Positions 32,691 through 45,919 are shown, counted from the stretch's first letter. The stretch is DNA of 64,000 nucleotides from Armillaria gallica (GCA_037576215.1 JBANDB010000004.1:2108001-2172000); one strand, 5' to 3'. Notes: generated by a model not told the origin, from the letters alone. Translations and numbers: made by a program.

Positions 32691-33287
32691 GAAACCAGGA
32701 GGGATCACAAACATCGAGGTGCCTTCTCTTCAAATCCGTCTGACCAGACACCTTCCCGGCGGCGAGCCCATTCAGGTAGTGTACCACCACCTCGGACCAT
32801 CGATAGACGTTTGCGATTGTAGGCATATCGGTCCTCCATTCTGTCTCACGCAGATCCTCCCTCTTCCCACCCTTTTGTCGCAAGCAAAGAGCGTCCAATC
32901 ATACATACTCTGCGCCCAGATTGAGTTTGGATTGAGTAGCTCAATCCAGATAAGGTCCAGGTTTGCATCTGCCGGGACGGGCATGGGCCATTCTCCCCCG
33001 TTGATAGGAGTCGTCACACTGACAAGGTCATCCACCCAGTCATGTAAAACTGCCCACGGCTCCTCCAGGATGAGGCAGTACGGCACTACTCGGTTGCTGT
33101 ACAGATCCCAAACGCGCCGTGGTGGAATGGCGACTCGAATTCGATTATCGACAAGTATTTGCTCTCGTGTTTTCAGGTCCTCCGGTTCAAGTTTGCGCTG
33201 GGTGTCTTTGACAGTCTCAAAGTCTGAGAACCATTCCGGGCGTAGGCGACTGTATGCGTTATTCCTCAAGCGAATATTTCGATTCAT
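32690..33287 (-). pseudogene. HET-type protein, core-domain fragment (minus strand)
   Basis: Minus-strand sequence gives PPRRVWDLYSNRVVPYCL, then TPINGGEWPMPVPADANLDL, DALCLRQKGGKREDLRE, TIANVYRWSEVVVHYLNGL and SWFHCAW. This is the order expected for an Agaricomycete HET core; DALCLRQ corresponds to the conserved DALCINQ-like HET motif. The frame is broken by an apparent short tandem duplication (CTCAATC repeated near 32,930) and by a TGA just before LDALCLRQ. It stops at the point where the plus-strand C-terminal fragment begins, so the two halves of the gene now face each other. This is exactly the part missing from the HET relics at 14.2 and 49.8 kb. Confidence 0.78.
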
Positions 33288-33309
33288 CGGATGAGGCCGA
33301 CGAGAGTCC

Positions 33310-33864
33310 CTGTGCAGTAGATGGATCCAACATCGAGGCTATCTGTCCCATCGATCGAGATGCCATCGATGCCTGCGGGTTACCCGTTCCCGACATCAGT
33401 GACCGGGAGATCAACGCCATCTTGCACTAAATCTCTCGCAGCAAGGGGCGCCGAATCACATTTATTCTTGACTGGGTACCCACACCCGACATTTCCCCGA
33501 TCCTGGTACGCGTACGATCCCCCCGCTACCACGAGCGTCTCTCAGATGTATGCTCCACGCGGCTGACGAGTCTTGTGGTCATTATCCTTCTTACCAGCCC
33601 GTCTCGACCAGAGATTGGCATCCAGATATGTCCTCTCATGTTGTTCTCGCTGCGTGCAAGGAGTATCAGACTACAAAAGAAGTGGAAAGCGAGGCCAGAT
33701 ACAATGGGGTTTTCACCCAGGGACTGATTAGTACTCTGAAATCGGAGAGTCTGACTGAAGAGTCGACATATGTTGACCTCCTCTTTTCCCTGCCACGGAG
33801 GCGGGGACAGACCCCCATCATTGCTGGGAAACACAAGCGTGAGCGACTTTGGTACAAGAATTAG
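33310..33864 (+). pseudogene. Caspase-like protein, 5'-truncated and disrupted at the active site
   Basis: Plus-strand relic of a peptidase C14 gene. It begins within the domain at NIEAICPIDRDAIDACG and continues PDISDREINAIL. A TAA follows at 33,428-33,430, where a Gln codon is expected. ISRSKGRRITFILD comes next. Right after ILD the frame changes: GACTG runs straight into GGTACC, consistent with loss of about 10 bases that should encode the catalytic Cys-His-Ser of DCCHSG. In the new frame the C-terminal part is intact: WHPDMSSHVVLAACKEY, FTQGLISTLKSE, and RRGQTPIIAG up to the stop at 33,862-33,864. The part with the catalytic His (GHG) and everything before it are missing, replaced by a HET fragment on the other strand. 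Confidence 0.82.
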
Positions 33865-34319
33865 ACAGACAAACTATGCGATATTGTACTCTTCTTCATG
33901 TTCCAACGTTTTAACTTTTAACCCTGACACGATCTGTTTTTTGTCGTCATCCGACCCGCCTATATGATATTATTCCTTGTACTAGTGTACAGTAATTTTA
34001 TTGACCTTGAAAACAACTCACAAAGATGTAGAACAGAAGACACGAGCGTGCACTCCATATCAAACAGTATAATAGAACTACCGTTTATGGCTCTGAAAAC
34101 CAGGTAGATCTGAACACTACGACCGTGCCTGCGAGTCTAGTCAAAAAAATCAGAAGATTCCGAAGAGGAGTGACTTAAAGTCTGCCTCACATTTAATCTA
34201 GAAGTTTCGAGGTTGAAATTCAGTGCAGACGCAGAGAAAAGACAATCCAACTACCACGTACCAACTTTGCAATAAACCTCATCACCGACTCACTGGCGAA
34301 GCCATTACAAGCTCGAAGC

Positions 34320-34605
34320 GAGGGCGGATACATTCATCGGAAATCACTAAAATTTGACGTACGAAGAGTACTCGAATAGCCACTTTTTTAGCACTACTGT
34401 TTGAATATTATTCTTCCTGTGCTGTACTCATTCCTTCAAACAGCTGTTCTTCTCAGCTACGGGACGTCTTTTCTGCGAACATCTTAAAGTCTAATCACAG
34501 AGGCTAAACGAGATGCATGTAGTACAAATCTAAGAAGATACCGTACCAGTCTATCTATCTAGATCATTGCCAAACGAAGCTTCCACAGGTGTGCTGGTAA
34601 TCGTG
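34320..34605. repeat. Duplicated caspase-flank sequence, copy 1
   Basis: Diverged but clear similarity in the same orientation to about 60,485-60,765, which ends next to the 3' end of the intact caspase gene (for example GGATACATTCATCG, GGCTAAACGAGA and CAGTCTATCTATCT are shared). Here it follows the caspase relic by about 450 bases. Confidence 0.7.
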
Positions 34606-34609
34606 TTGT

Positions 34610-35720
34610 GGATTGCGATGGCTATCAGACTTCAGAAAGTATCAACTTGGAATGTTGGGACGAGGAGGAAATGAACACAGACCTGTCGACTCCGACGACA
34701 AAAAGATCCTGCGCATCGGATATTTGAGCGTCGGCGCGAAGAAGGTTGTGCACAACGCGCCGGATCCAGTCTTTGGTCTCGTCGATGTTCCTTCTGTGGT
34801 GCCGGAATGTTAGATACAGAGACGTTGTAAACCGCTTCGTATGCCGCCTCGATTTCTTTGCTACAGGCCTACAAAATAGCCGGTCGTCGAAGAGTCCCTT
34901 TGGAAGTGAACGTGAATAGCTTGGATGGATGTGTGACGATGATCATCTATGATATCGATGTCAATGTGGGCTCGTGCCGAATAATAAAGTGATTATGCGG
35001 ACCTCTGTGAAAATCCTCGAATGTTGCGGCGCCTCTTCATTAGCCTTAGATACCGTGTCCCTAGGAAATGATGTCAACACGCCGGGTATTAGAAGGCATG
35101 GAACCTTACCAAATGCTCGCACGAAAGTCGGCGAGGTCTTTCTCATTGGTTGGGTCAAATTCATACCCTGGCGCTGGTGAGACTAGCACCCCAGGTTGGA
35201 ATCTAGATCTACCAAACATAACGGCAGCGGCGATTCGTTTGTCAGTCGTAATCGTTTTTTCTGCTAGAGTATCAGCGCAATACATGGCAAGATGGGGAAA
35301 ATGGAACATGCTGATTGGTGTGGGGTTCATCTTTTCCTGTGATATGCGTAAGTAGGAGTGGTTGGAACTGGGTAAAACCTGAACTCATCCCAGTGCTGTG
35401 AATAATTTGGTTGTCTACCGAGGTTCGATGTCAAGGCCAGCCTTACAAAAATCTGGGTGAGATAAACCATACCATGTCTTCCATAACACTTGAACATTTT
35501 AGGATTGGTGGGATGCCTGATAAATAGATCTGTGGTGTCGTATGCCATGACGGCGTTTATCGCAGTGTTGCAGACCACAGGCGAATATCCCGTTTTAGGA
35601 TTTTCCTTCAAAAACTCAGAACGAACTCAACGGACAAAATATCAACATCGGGTGATTTACCTTGATAACAACATGGCACATATTTTCCTCTCCTTCGACA
35701 GGTACCAGAACATACTTGAC
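34610..35720 (-). pseudogene. NRPS-like enzyme, C-terminal adenylation and carrier-domain fragment
   Basis: Minus-strand pieces match the C-terminal half of fungal NRPS-like (adenylation-carrier) enzymes. They are TTDLFIRHPTNPKMFKCYGR, AAAVMFGRSRFQPGVLV, DPTNEKDLADFRASIW and ANEEAPQHSRIFTE, followed by IIVTHPSKLFTFTSKGTLRR. These correspond to the late adenylation core and C-terminal subdomain. Further on, DETKDWIRRVVHNLLRAD and DLFVVGVD are the carrier (phosphopantetheine) domain; the attachment Ser would be split by an intron after GTCGACAG. The conserved Lys region (TSKGT) is present. Frame changes between pieces exceed what introns explain, and the domain after the carrier is missing. An N-terminal piece of the same kind of gene lies at 46.8-47.4 kb in the same orientation. 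Confidence 0.72.
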
Positions 35721-36310
35721 ACAACTTGCCCACTACAACGAAAGAATAAGCTAAAGTCAATAGCGTGGTAGTTTAAAATTCACCTCAAACCATTCCCGCC
35801 CTTCGGCAGGCTGTTGGTGCTCGCATTACTGTCGTCGTGGTGTCATCCATCGCATACTGAAGGGTAGAATCGATGCCCAGATGGACGCTGTCATTGCTGG
35901 CTTCATTGGATGTCGGGGGTCCGATCTTGCTCCCGCCCCCCTGCTCATACTGTTTCACCTCCTGCACGTATCATTGTCTGTACGTTCTGGTCACTGTGCA
36001 TGCTTGACCTAAAAGAAATCATTATTGACAGGTAGATTACACACAAAGAACCCGAGTGTTGTTATTTGATCCCGCGACAAGGTATTGGGGGAGGTTTCGT
36101 TTCACTACGACCGGCGGAGGATCATTGGCAGAATCGTTCCGTACAACGACAAAAGGAACTAATGAAGCGACAAGTGGCGGTTTATTGGGAAATGCAGTCG
36201 TATCAAATACAACATTCAGAACGAAATCGAAGCAAAACACTGGTTGCCACGTGCATCTCACGGCAAATGTCGGTGAAAATGACAGACAGTCAGAGTCCAG
36301 ACACAGATGG

Positions 36311-38660
36311 CGAGATTGGAGTAATCAACAAACGTCCCACCAAGGGTTAATCCTGGTATTAAGACGTTAGCTCCACAGAATAAGTACGGGGCAACGCAAT
36401 ATACCTGGGCGTGTGGTAAATATGTATCGACATAACTTTCTGAGTTTACCTAGAGTGTGGAGATGATGCGACTGTATGCGCCATCAGAATAGGATCGATC
36501 GGAGAGGAGGACAACTTACGTGGATAAGCTCGTAAAGGAGTACCTTTGGTCCTTCTGCCCAATGTCCAAAGTCTCCTGTATTCTATCCACACATCTCGAG
36601 CCCTCGCCTGTACCTCCGTGTGCTCGATCTTCAGACGTAGATGCTCCATCTCATTCAGTTAATCCTGCCGAGGACCATATGCGGATGCCCAGTCCATGGT
36701 TCAGCACCACCTTGAATTGAACCGGTCGGAGTCGGCGCTGACGAGGACACTATTAGCCCATGTAGATTCACAGAGGTTGCCTCCATCCTTCAAGGAACGG
36801 CGGTAAGCTACAAGTGTAATAGGAAAAAGAGTGAGCATACCTTTCAGATCTCTGCTTCTTTATCCGGCTGCGAGCACATCTGCCTCCCTTGCAGTCGCCT
36901 AAATCTCCTCACGCAGCCGTGCTTCTTCACCACACCATGGTGATAAGTTCCGGCATTAGGACAATTCAGGACTGAATTAGTTATTCTGGATACAATCGAT
37001 CAATAAACGAGGATCATCAGGAAACGCACAAAGTGCCATTGCTCAAAAAGGTCCCCTTATACTGAGCACAATTTCTCGTCCAATTGATACATCACTCAAC
37101 GCATATGCCTGATGCCTCGTGGTACCATCTGCAAGCCCGACAATCAGTCTAAATCCGGAGCCAAAAAAGAGGAGCTCACCATGGTAGCAGTACTTTGGCT
37201 AACCGTCTCCGCTCTTTGGCTCTTCCCTCCCATGCTCCTCCGAGTACCGAAGTCTACCACTTGATGCCTACAAATGCATCAGCGAGGCTTAGAGTGACTT
37301 CTCCGCTGCAACGCTGTTGAGATGGTGAGTCGATCTCGGCCAAAGAATAGGTCGAGAGTGAGCGTCACCTTCACTCCCTGCGGCATTGAACACTCCCGGA
37401 AGGGAACTTGCGGTAACGATTGGCTTTTCCAGTCGAATATAGGAGCGTCTATGAGACAGACGGTCAGAAATTGATTATCCGTAGACAAGGGCAACTTACA
37501 TCACTCTGCCTGTTCTCCTTCGTCCTCCTCCAAAGCGCCGACTTCGCTTGCTTGCTCTCCCATCCTGTCCCGTTCATTTTGGAGATGCGCCTGTGGAGGG
37601 AGGCAGAGTCTGCTGCTGACTTGCAGCAACCAGAAGACGATTGGCTACGGAGCTTCGTGCTGTCAAGGCGGTGGCTCCGAGCGTAGTAGTGCTACCTGTC
37701 ACGTTGATCGTTAGAGACGGACCTACTATAAATACAAGTTACACACCTCGCGAGTGACAGTGCCCTGCCTAGTCCCAGAGATCGAGATCGACTCGTCCAA
37801 CGGTATAGCGGTTGTACTGAACGACGAGGGATGATATTTTCATGCGAATATTGACCTCCATGCAGAAGGAAAAATCGGAGGAGGCATTACCCGTGGTCCA
37901 GTATCAATAAGTTGGAAGTCGCAGTTGCATACTTAGTCGGCAGGTTGATAGGCGTCGGCTGGCTTCGGTTTGACTTCAGTTCACATAAGAAATGCGCAGG
38001 ATGAGTTTGAATTCAAATCTGGAGAACGGTGAGCTTAAAGGAAAACAGGGAAGAAATGCCTTACCTATGCTGTGGTAAGAGCGAACAAGAGTCTCATGAT
38101 GATAGAATCCTCAGGATCAATGTGCCGATCGCGTGAGATGAGTTTTTTGTCATTTGAAGTTCGGAATCACAGCGCGGGCCCGTGCGCACCGGCTACTGCC
38201 GCCGTGATTGAGGGTCCGACCTGGGGCTTCCTTTCACGCCGTCACCGTCACCTTCACCTTGCTCACTGCTTCACTCACCGATCTCGCTCACCCACTGTGC
38301 AACGCTGGATCCCGTGGATATCTTCAATGAGATGAAAGTCTACGATGTACTTGGACGCGATACTTTGATGGAATCAGAGAGGCGCTAGGTGGGATGATTG
38401 GAGGTGAGTCGCAGAAGCCTTGGCCTTGTCCACCATCCATTGACCCGACTCTTTTTAATTCTAGCAATCATCGTCGCTAGGCTTGTATGACTTAGAACGT
38501 CGGTTGACAATGGAGATACTTGTCTATCTAGAAGCCTTCTCCTCCAATTCGACGAACAAAACGAGCCGAACCAGCCAGTATCTCCCATTGATGTCGCCAT
38601 GCGGAGACCCATGGACATCGCCTACAAGGACCTCGCCACACTCTGGTCTTCCGAAATGAT
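36311..38660. repeat. Segmental duplication block D, copy 1
   Basis: Collinear with about 55,827-58,278. It starts at TTGGAGTAATCAACAAACG and ends after CTCTGGTCTTCCGAAA. It contains coding-like pieces I cannot assign. One on the minus strand near 36,500-36,660 reads HLRLKIEHTEVQARARDVW and YRRLWTLGRRTKGTPL. One on the plus strand near 38,350-38,660 reads YFDGIREALGGMIG and AMRRPMDIAYKDLATLW, interrupted in both copies by a TGA at the same place. Confidence 0.85.
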
Positions 38661-40602
38661 TCTACCATCCATTTGTACAGTTCCCTAACCCTATGCGCGC
38701 GTTATGCAATCCGTCATCGTCGCGCGAATGACGTCGACTGCGGCTGGTATCTGCGCTGGGTCTCAGGGTATAAAAGGACGCAAGGATTCCACAGCCCACA
38801 TCGCCCAACTCTTCCCTCTTGCCATGTCCGCTTACGCGGCACCAATTGAGGGCCGTCACTTTCCAACCCCGCAGCTCCCGCTCCAAGTTAACTTTGTTCT
38901 GTGCTGTTGTCTTCTGACGACAAGAACAGGCCAGCGTACCGGTACCCCGCGACCTCCCTCCAATATGTGGCAGCCCCAACCTCAGCGCGAGAGTCGATTT
39001 GAATATGTCCTATGATAGCAGCCCCAGCTATATCGAGGGCAGAAGCTATGACAAATCCTCGGGGCGTCGTCGAAGGTACATTTCCTTCTGTACAGTCCAT
39101 CACTTCCCTGATCAATAAATCCGCAGGAATTCGTGAACAATTTGACGCCTGATTGTGAGAAGTAGCGGCGGACATCTCGTTTTGACTATATTTTGGCTTG
39201 GCTTGTTACTTGTTTCACGCATTGTACATCCAGAATGAACGTTATTTATGTAGTAGATATACATCGTAGCGTCCTTTATCTCAGTGCCCCTTGAACGTTT
39301 AACGTTAGTTAGAACGTTAGTCGACCCTTAAAGCTTTACTCTTCGGCGAAAAGGTTCTAGAGTTACATGGTTCAGTAACCTGAGTTGGCAAATTTTAATG
39401 ACGACCCCGACACCTAAAGACGGAGGTAAGCAGAAGTAACGAGATGCAAGAATATCGCGCACCGTGCGCGTGATGGCTCCCAAGACGAGCTGATCCACAA
39501 CTACGTACGAGTTCTGCTGTAGCAATTCCACGCTGGTTTGCTATTTTATATGCTCGACCTTTGAACTTCTTGACTATCAAGCTTGTCAAGGCTATATAGG
39601 CATATTGCACGGTGTAATGGACTCGGGGAAGTTACAGGGACGGATGAGATAGTGCCTGGGTTGACGTTGAGTCAGCCTTCGCATGGTTCCGTGCGCCCGA
39701 ATGGCTCGACGAGCGCGGTGCAAGTGGATAATCAAGTAGCCCAGTGTCCGTGCGCGGCGCCGTCGGGGTGGACTTTTCAAACTCGAGGTAGATCTTCCAG
39801 GGCGTCCGGAATGGTTGTGTTGGGAGGGAGTGCAGTAGCAGTGATGGTAAGAAAGCTAAATTTGGTTTTGCTTGACTCTCCGGCTCGATCAAAAATTGAA
39901 CGTCCCCTTTCGCGCGTTCACTACGTGTCGACTCGCGTATTCCTTCGCTTACTCTCGTTCCATGGGACGCTGCGTTTGACTATTGGGAGCTCCGGCGTCC
40001 CGCACAGTCCACTTTTCCGACGTTCATACCAGGACAGGCAGCCATCATCGATGATGGCTATTCTGCGAGATGAATACGTCCTACTAGTACCACCACAATG
40101 CGCGTCTTTTCGACACCTTGCCTGAGAAAAACTAGCATTAGCATCACCATCGAAGGGCCTGGCCAACAGCACGCCGGACAAGACTCCGCACACCATCGGC
40201 TCTTCCTTCCACTACCTGTGCACGAAAATGAAGGTCCCGTTACGTGTCATGTAGTATGAGTCACAAGCAGTGGTGTCAACGGCGAAGTTAATAATCTCGG
40301 CGTCGACTGAACGCTTCGCCCAATACCAGTGTGATAGGTCCATACACAGGTGCGATAAAACGGCTTGGCGGGATATTGCTTTCACCAAGTGTTCTTTCGC
40401 TTAGGCCATCTCCGGTGTATCCCGTGAGGATCTACTCCATGCGACACATTCAATAGTGTGTAACACAACGATATGAGCACTGGCAACAGCGCATGGCAAC
40501 AAGTCGAGCCCCTCTGGTCCGTGCACATATGGTTCTGCTCGGTGTAGAAGTTGAAGCTTTCGCCCTCTTCCCGTCATTCTCCCGTGCCAGCTTAATATAC
40601 TG

Positions 40603-41320
40603 ATGTCTGCCATTTCGAAAGACGCGTTCCCTATAACAAGCATGGTCATCGAGGAAGGGCAATCTCCCAAGCTGCGCCCGTCTTTCATTCACAGTACAGA
40701 AAGAACTCATGACGTTCCCCAACGGCCTTCGCATTCGCCCCCTTCGATCGCGCAGGAGGGATCTGACATGATGGTCCAAATCACAGGGCTAGCCACTCGC
40801 TTCTTGCACGCTGAAAACTAGGCTCTGAGGAGAAGGACGAGGTGTGGTTGTATAGGAAGAAGGGAGGCCGGTGAGAATCCGGTCCTGTGGAGGCTTCCTG
40901 CTCCGCCTATCTATCATTCAATCTCTCGGCCCCGTCCCAACAGATTCTTTGTCGCGCTCACGTTTGAATAGAGCTCGTGCGACAGCATCGAAAGTCCGGT
41001 TGCACACGGACTCCACCTTTTCATTCAGTCTCAACGGTGAAAGCCACCTGAGATATATGTGTCGACTCGCGTATTCATTCACTTACTCTCGTTCATGGTC
41101 GCTGAAGACTGGCAGTCTCGGTATTATACCCCGCAATCCTCGTCCAAATTCCCAAAACCACGGTCCGTCTTTCATTCGCCTTTCGCAGAAAGAAAACCCA
41201 TATGTTGACATTCCCCAATGGCCTTCGCATTCCCTACATTGCTTTCACTCTCTTTCGATAAGGCGAAAGTCACGTCAATCGCGCTGGAGGCCTAGTCACT
41301 CGCTTCCTGCACGCTGAAAT
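40603..41320 (+). pseudogene. Unidentified decayed gene with internal repeat
   Basis: Coding-like sequence runs from an ATG at 40,603 (SAISKDAFPITSMVIEEGQ), through PSFIHSTERTHDVPQRPS and MVQITGLATRFLHAE, then in another frame GSEEKDEVWLYRKKGG. A third frame gives GGFLLRLSIIQSLGPVPTDS, STFSFSLNGESHLRYMC and SRSWSLKTGS. At least two frame changes and a TAG at 40,819 break it. The PSFI/WPSHS segment is repeated near 41,160-41,320, and the CRLAYSF segment recurs near 39,920-39,965, so the relic contains partial duplications. I do not know the family. Confidence 0.4.
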
Positions 41321-44300
41321 CTCGTGGAGGGGTCGGAATAATTCACCTTCTTTGGCTTGGCACCTGTCGTCAGACAAGAAACCCGGTGGAGACGTGATAG
41401 TGATGCGCTATCGTTCGATTCTGGTGTATGTCCTCGCACATTCCGTAAATGACGAATCCGATTCCTCGAGTATGTATCACTACCAGTCATTACTATCGGA
41501 GGACCCTTGTCATGGCGTGGCCTCTCAATGAGATCCCGACCCTGGTCTGTACATCTCGCATTTGCGCTTAGCAGAGCTTTTCACTTCTAGGCGACAGAAG
41601 CGCTTCTATCCATCTTCCTCGCAGACGGATTCTTTTATTCACGACGATCCTGCAAGCGTCTTCGCTACCATGACCTGATACCTCGTCTTTTCCGAAAGCG
41701 TCCCGGACCTGCGGACGACGACCAGGAGGGTGCTGAAGCCCAAGGGAAAGCCAAAGGTCTTCCCCTCGAAACCTCGCCTAGAATGCCAGTGACGATCTGT
41801 ATCCGATAACGATGATATGGATTCATCGAAGCGTAACATAAACTTAGGCCTGCTGCCAAGCGTGTGATCACCCCCACAGCCAGCCCTACAACTTCGTTAG
41901 GAAAACTTTATCAAGTGCAATACAATGCTCTTGAATATGCAAAGTTAACCTTCCGAAAACGTCGTCACGTGTCAGCCCAACTTCGACAAGACTCTGCGCC
42001 GGATCACTAGTGTATTGCTGACCCTTTCAATCCGATCTCATCCAAAACGATTTCACCTGTGCCATTGTCCCTCGCCTATCAACAACACATGCACCTACAA
42101 TAGCGCTCCAAACTTCTCCGATATAGTTCTTGCTCCATCCCAGCAATTAGGAAACGGTACACGAAGAAGCTGCGATGTGGACAAAGGCGAAAGTAAACTT
42201 TGGGGGGATTGGGTCCGAAGACGGCTGGTGCATCTTCGACGCGATGATTTACGCGTCTTGGGAGAACTGGGCGGGCAGGAGTCAAGCTGACATATATTCG
42301 TACAATCAGTATTGGAATGACAGAGAACGGCCATCTATTTATTGAGCAGTTCGACGGGACTATCTAGTACCCCATTCGGTAACAGATAAACAGTGTGATT
42401 TTGTTGCATCGGGTATCACATCTCCGAGATCGGGATAATGATGGTGCTTCATGTGCTTTATTCTTCGAAATCTCTTGTCGAAATCTGGACTCTTCGGCAT
42501 CCGCGACTGATAGGCGCGCTCACGTTGATTGCTTTTTGGGATTTCCCATTTTACCACTGATGACGCGGCGGAGGCACAGGCGTCGTCAGGTTACTTTCCA
42601 TTCATGGATCTAGGTTCTCGTGTGTTGACGTGAGGTGTGTAGTATAGTTCTAGTTAATTACTGACACTTACGAACCTGAGATGATACCTTGTCCTATCAA
42701 TGGTTCCAGTAAGATTCAGCCTCTCGTGACGCTTCCTGTTAAAAGCATAATTACTCTGTCTTCGATTATCATTGACCGGACTCGGTTGCTCAGGGACCAA
42801 AGCGGTGGAAAGATAACCAGGAGATCACTATTATATAAATCCGATCACTGGCTCAATTAATCGACGTTACATGTAGATCATTAAGATCAGGTACGGAGGC
42901 ATTACCAATGTTATGAGTCGGTATGTAAGTAGTGAGTAAGCGCATATAATGCTAGCGGTAGTATAGTATAGAAAGCATAAACCCATCCAGATGAACCAGA
43001 CTCTAATCGTAAACCGTCCACCGCGCATGCATGCTTAGTGCGGAGTCAAGCTATCCAAGCTACCTCGTGAGTTGTCAGCCGTCTTGGTTTAGCTGGTAGA
43101 AGCGGCAGGCAGGACAATACGAATCGATATGGGGGGCTGTCAAGAAGGTTAGCAAGAAAGAATAGAAATATAGAAGTGATTCAAGTCACACAGTACTGTT
43201 CAGGAAAGCGACGGCTATAATAGATCAGTTACTATAAAGTCGTAGTGCCAGATGGTCCAGGACTTACTATTGCCAACAGGTCCGCAGACAAGCTGGTGGT
43301 TTGCATTTCGCAGGATGGAAAAGGCTAAACTTGCAGTTGGACTGCTCGCATCGAATCTAGAAAGAGGACAAAAAATGAGAGAAATGAAGCGCGCGTAGAA
43401 TACATTGCCATACATATTCTTCGGGCTAAGTTAGTGGTGGTCAGCAGAGGTATATATACTTGGATGTAAAGGACTCACAAGATTGACTGCATGGCCACAT
43501 CGGATGTAGACATTCCTGACTCTGAAAACTAGTAAGTATTGGAAGAGTGGGTGTAGTGGTCAGATGTAGCTCACTGGCGACGGTGGCACATCGTAATAAA
43601 GTGGAGAAGATAAGATAAGAGTTTGAAAGGTAAGTGGCAGGATGGAGACCATAGTCGACCTTCCTGTTTATAGGCTAGTAAGAGTCAAGACTGCGATGAC
43701 ATCTTGTATCGAATAGTCCCTATGACGACAATAATGCCCATATGCTGTGTTTCCGACCGACAGGATCGTAGCAGAAAGCGCTTGACATATCAAGCATTAC
43801 CGTTCAAGGCGCTTGACCTGTCGGGGACAACCGTGACTACCGGAAGCCAGGCTAGCTGGTTCACTGTTTTGTAAGTTGCCCATGAACGGCCTGCATTCAC
43901 CACCATTTTACAGGCGGCTCGATCTGAGATAGCAAACTTACGAACGTTGTGCATCCAGCGGAGACGATTTGCCACTGTAATCTTTGATACAAATTTTATC
44001 CTCCTTGAGCGCATGTGTCATAGACGATGAGTTAAACAAAAGTGAGATCGGAGCTTACGACGCTTTGCTTAGGGATTATAAGAACAGAAGCATCGGGGTT
44101 CGGGGTTACAAGTCGGACGTGCTAGGGACTGGCAAAGCTGCGTGCAGGGGTTCTGGGGTCACCAATATAGCCATAAATGCCTGCGTCGAATGAGAAGGCC
44201 GGTAAGAACAAAAGCCGAAAGTCCAAATTAAGAGTTCTTTTCCCAGACATAGCGTTTTCAACTTCGAATTCGATGATGAGCGCTGATTTCGTGATTCTTG

Positions 44301-45902
44301 AGGTGAGGATCTGGAGCATGGTAGCGTCTGCACAAACAGGTCAAGGACAGACCCGGTAAGTAGGTACAAGTCCGAGTCCTTATCGCGCGTACTTGGTAGT
44401 GTTCTATTTTCTCTGTCGTGACGGAAGCACTAGGGGATGAACATGTACAAGGTCCATCGTCAACTTGAATACCGAGACAGCCGTCGGGATGTAGACTAAT
44501 ACACAATAAACCCTAGATGGGAGTGCTGCGATTATGATAGGTACGTCTAAAGAAAACAAGCATCGGACTTGGCTATGAAGCGAGTCTTGGGACTTCCAAA
44601 CGTGCGTGAAGGGGTTCTGAGATCACCAAAATACTAGCCGTAGACGCCATACACAGCAAGATCGCAGAAGCATGGTTTATGAGGATGCGGAAGCCATCGA
44701 GAGTGACTTGAATGGCAAGATCGTCTCCAAGGTCGGTCAGGACGAAAGGCAAAGACCAGCTTGATCAGTCCTATTTTCCTGGCTGAGGAAAGTACAAAAT
44801 AGAACAACAAACAAATGAGAATCTCAAGACTTCATAGAATCAAGATGTTGGAGCGGCTTACGAGTTTATGATGGATTGCTAAGTTGACCAATGGTGTCGC
44901 AAGCAGCTTTGCAGGCTGTGGAATATCGATAACAAGGTCAAGTTCCCGGTTAAGTTCGCGCGCTCCTGGAACCCTGTTGTTGGCCCGATGAAGCTGCCTG
45001 AAGGTCCGAACGAAAGGCACTGAAGCTTGAGTACCATAGAGCGAAGAGTAGACTAGGTTTGATACTGACCGGGTAAACCTTCTTCTCGAAAAAGAGGTTC
45101 GAGATTTTTGACGCCCACGACGAGAAAGCCCGAGAGTTTGAACAGTCCACTTAGCGTACGAAACGGATATGCAATGTCTGACTGGAAGCTCGATCCACTT
45201 GAGCCCAGTTAACAGCTTTCCTCTCACCAAGCCGAACATGGAATCCTCGATCTGAAATTAAGCGCAGTCTCAGTCCCCATAGCTTCGTAGAATAGTGGTT
45301 GTTCAGTGTCGCTGTTCACAATGTCTTCCAGCAAGCGGTAGGTCCACTGGTAAGAACCAGGAGCATGAACAAGGAAACGCCGTACCAACAGAACACGAAC
45401 AACGAATGCCTTGGCTAACGCGGAAGAGAATTTCAGCATTGGTACTCGGAAGTCAGAATGGAATCGGTGATGCAATGAGGTGCTCAGCATAGAGAAACTT
45501 GAAGCACAGGAAAGATGCAGAAGGCTCACAGTGGATTCCGACTAGCTAATGCAGATCGGGTCACCGCCTACGTCGGCTGATGTTCAACTGTATTGTGGAT
45601 GGATGTATCATGTATGAAGCGGTCCAATTGACATAGGCAAGGGAGCCAGCGCGTTCACGCCCTTCGTTACTGGTGGTGGACGTTTCTGTTCTTTTGTTTG
45701 TTGTATTTGTTGACTTTGTAAATTAGCTGTGGAGTGGGGATAAATCTGGAGGTGGTAACGCGAAAAGTAGAGGCGCATTGCCAGACATTATTTCCCGATA
45801 AGTAACTGCAGAATGTCTTGAATAAGAATCTATGGCGACAATGATAAAGGAAGGGTCGTTTGACATAATTGTATAATTACTCATGTGGGAGCGTTACGTC
45901 GT

Positions 45903-45919
45903 CTCGGTTCGAATCCGAG
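45903..45919 (+). other. tRNA T-arm-like motif without a full tRNA
   Basis: CTCGG TTCGAAT CCGAG is a perfect 5-bp stem with the canonical T-loop. I cannot find a matching acceptor 5' strand, D arm or anticodon arm upstream, so it may be a tRNA relic or part of a tRNA-derived SINE. Confidence 0.3.
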
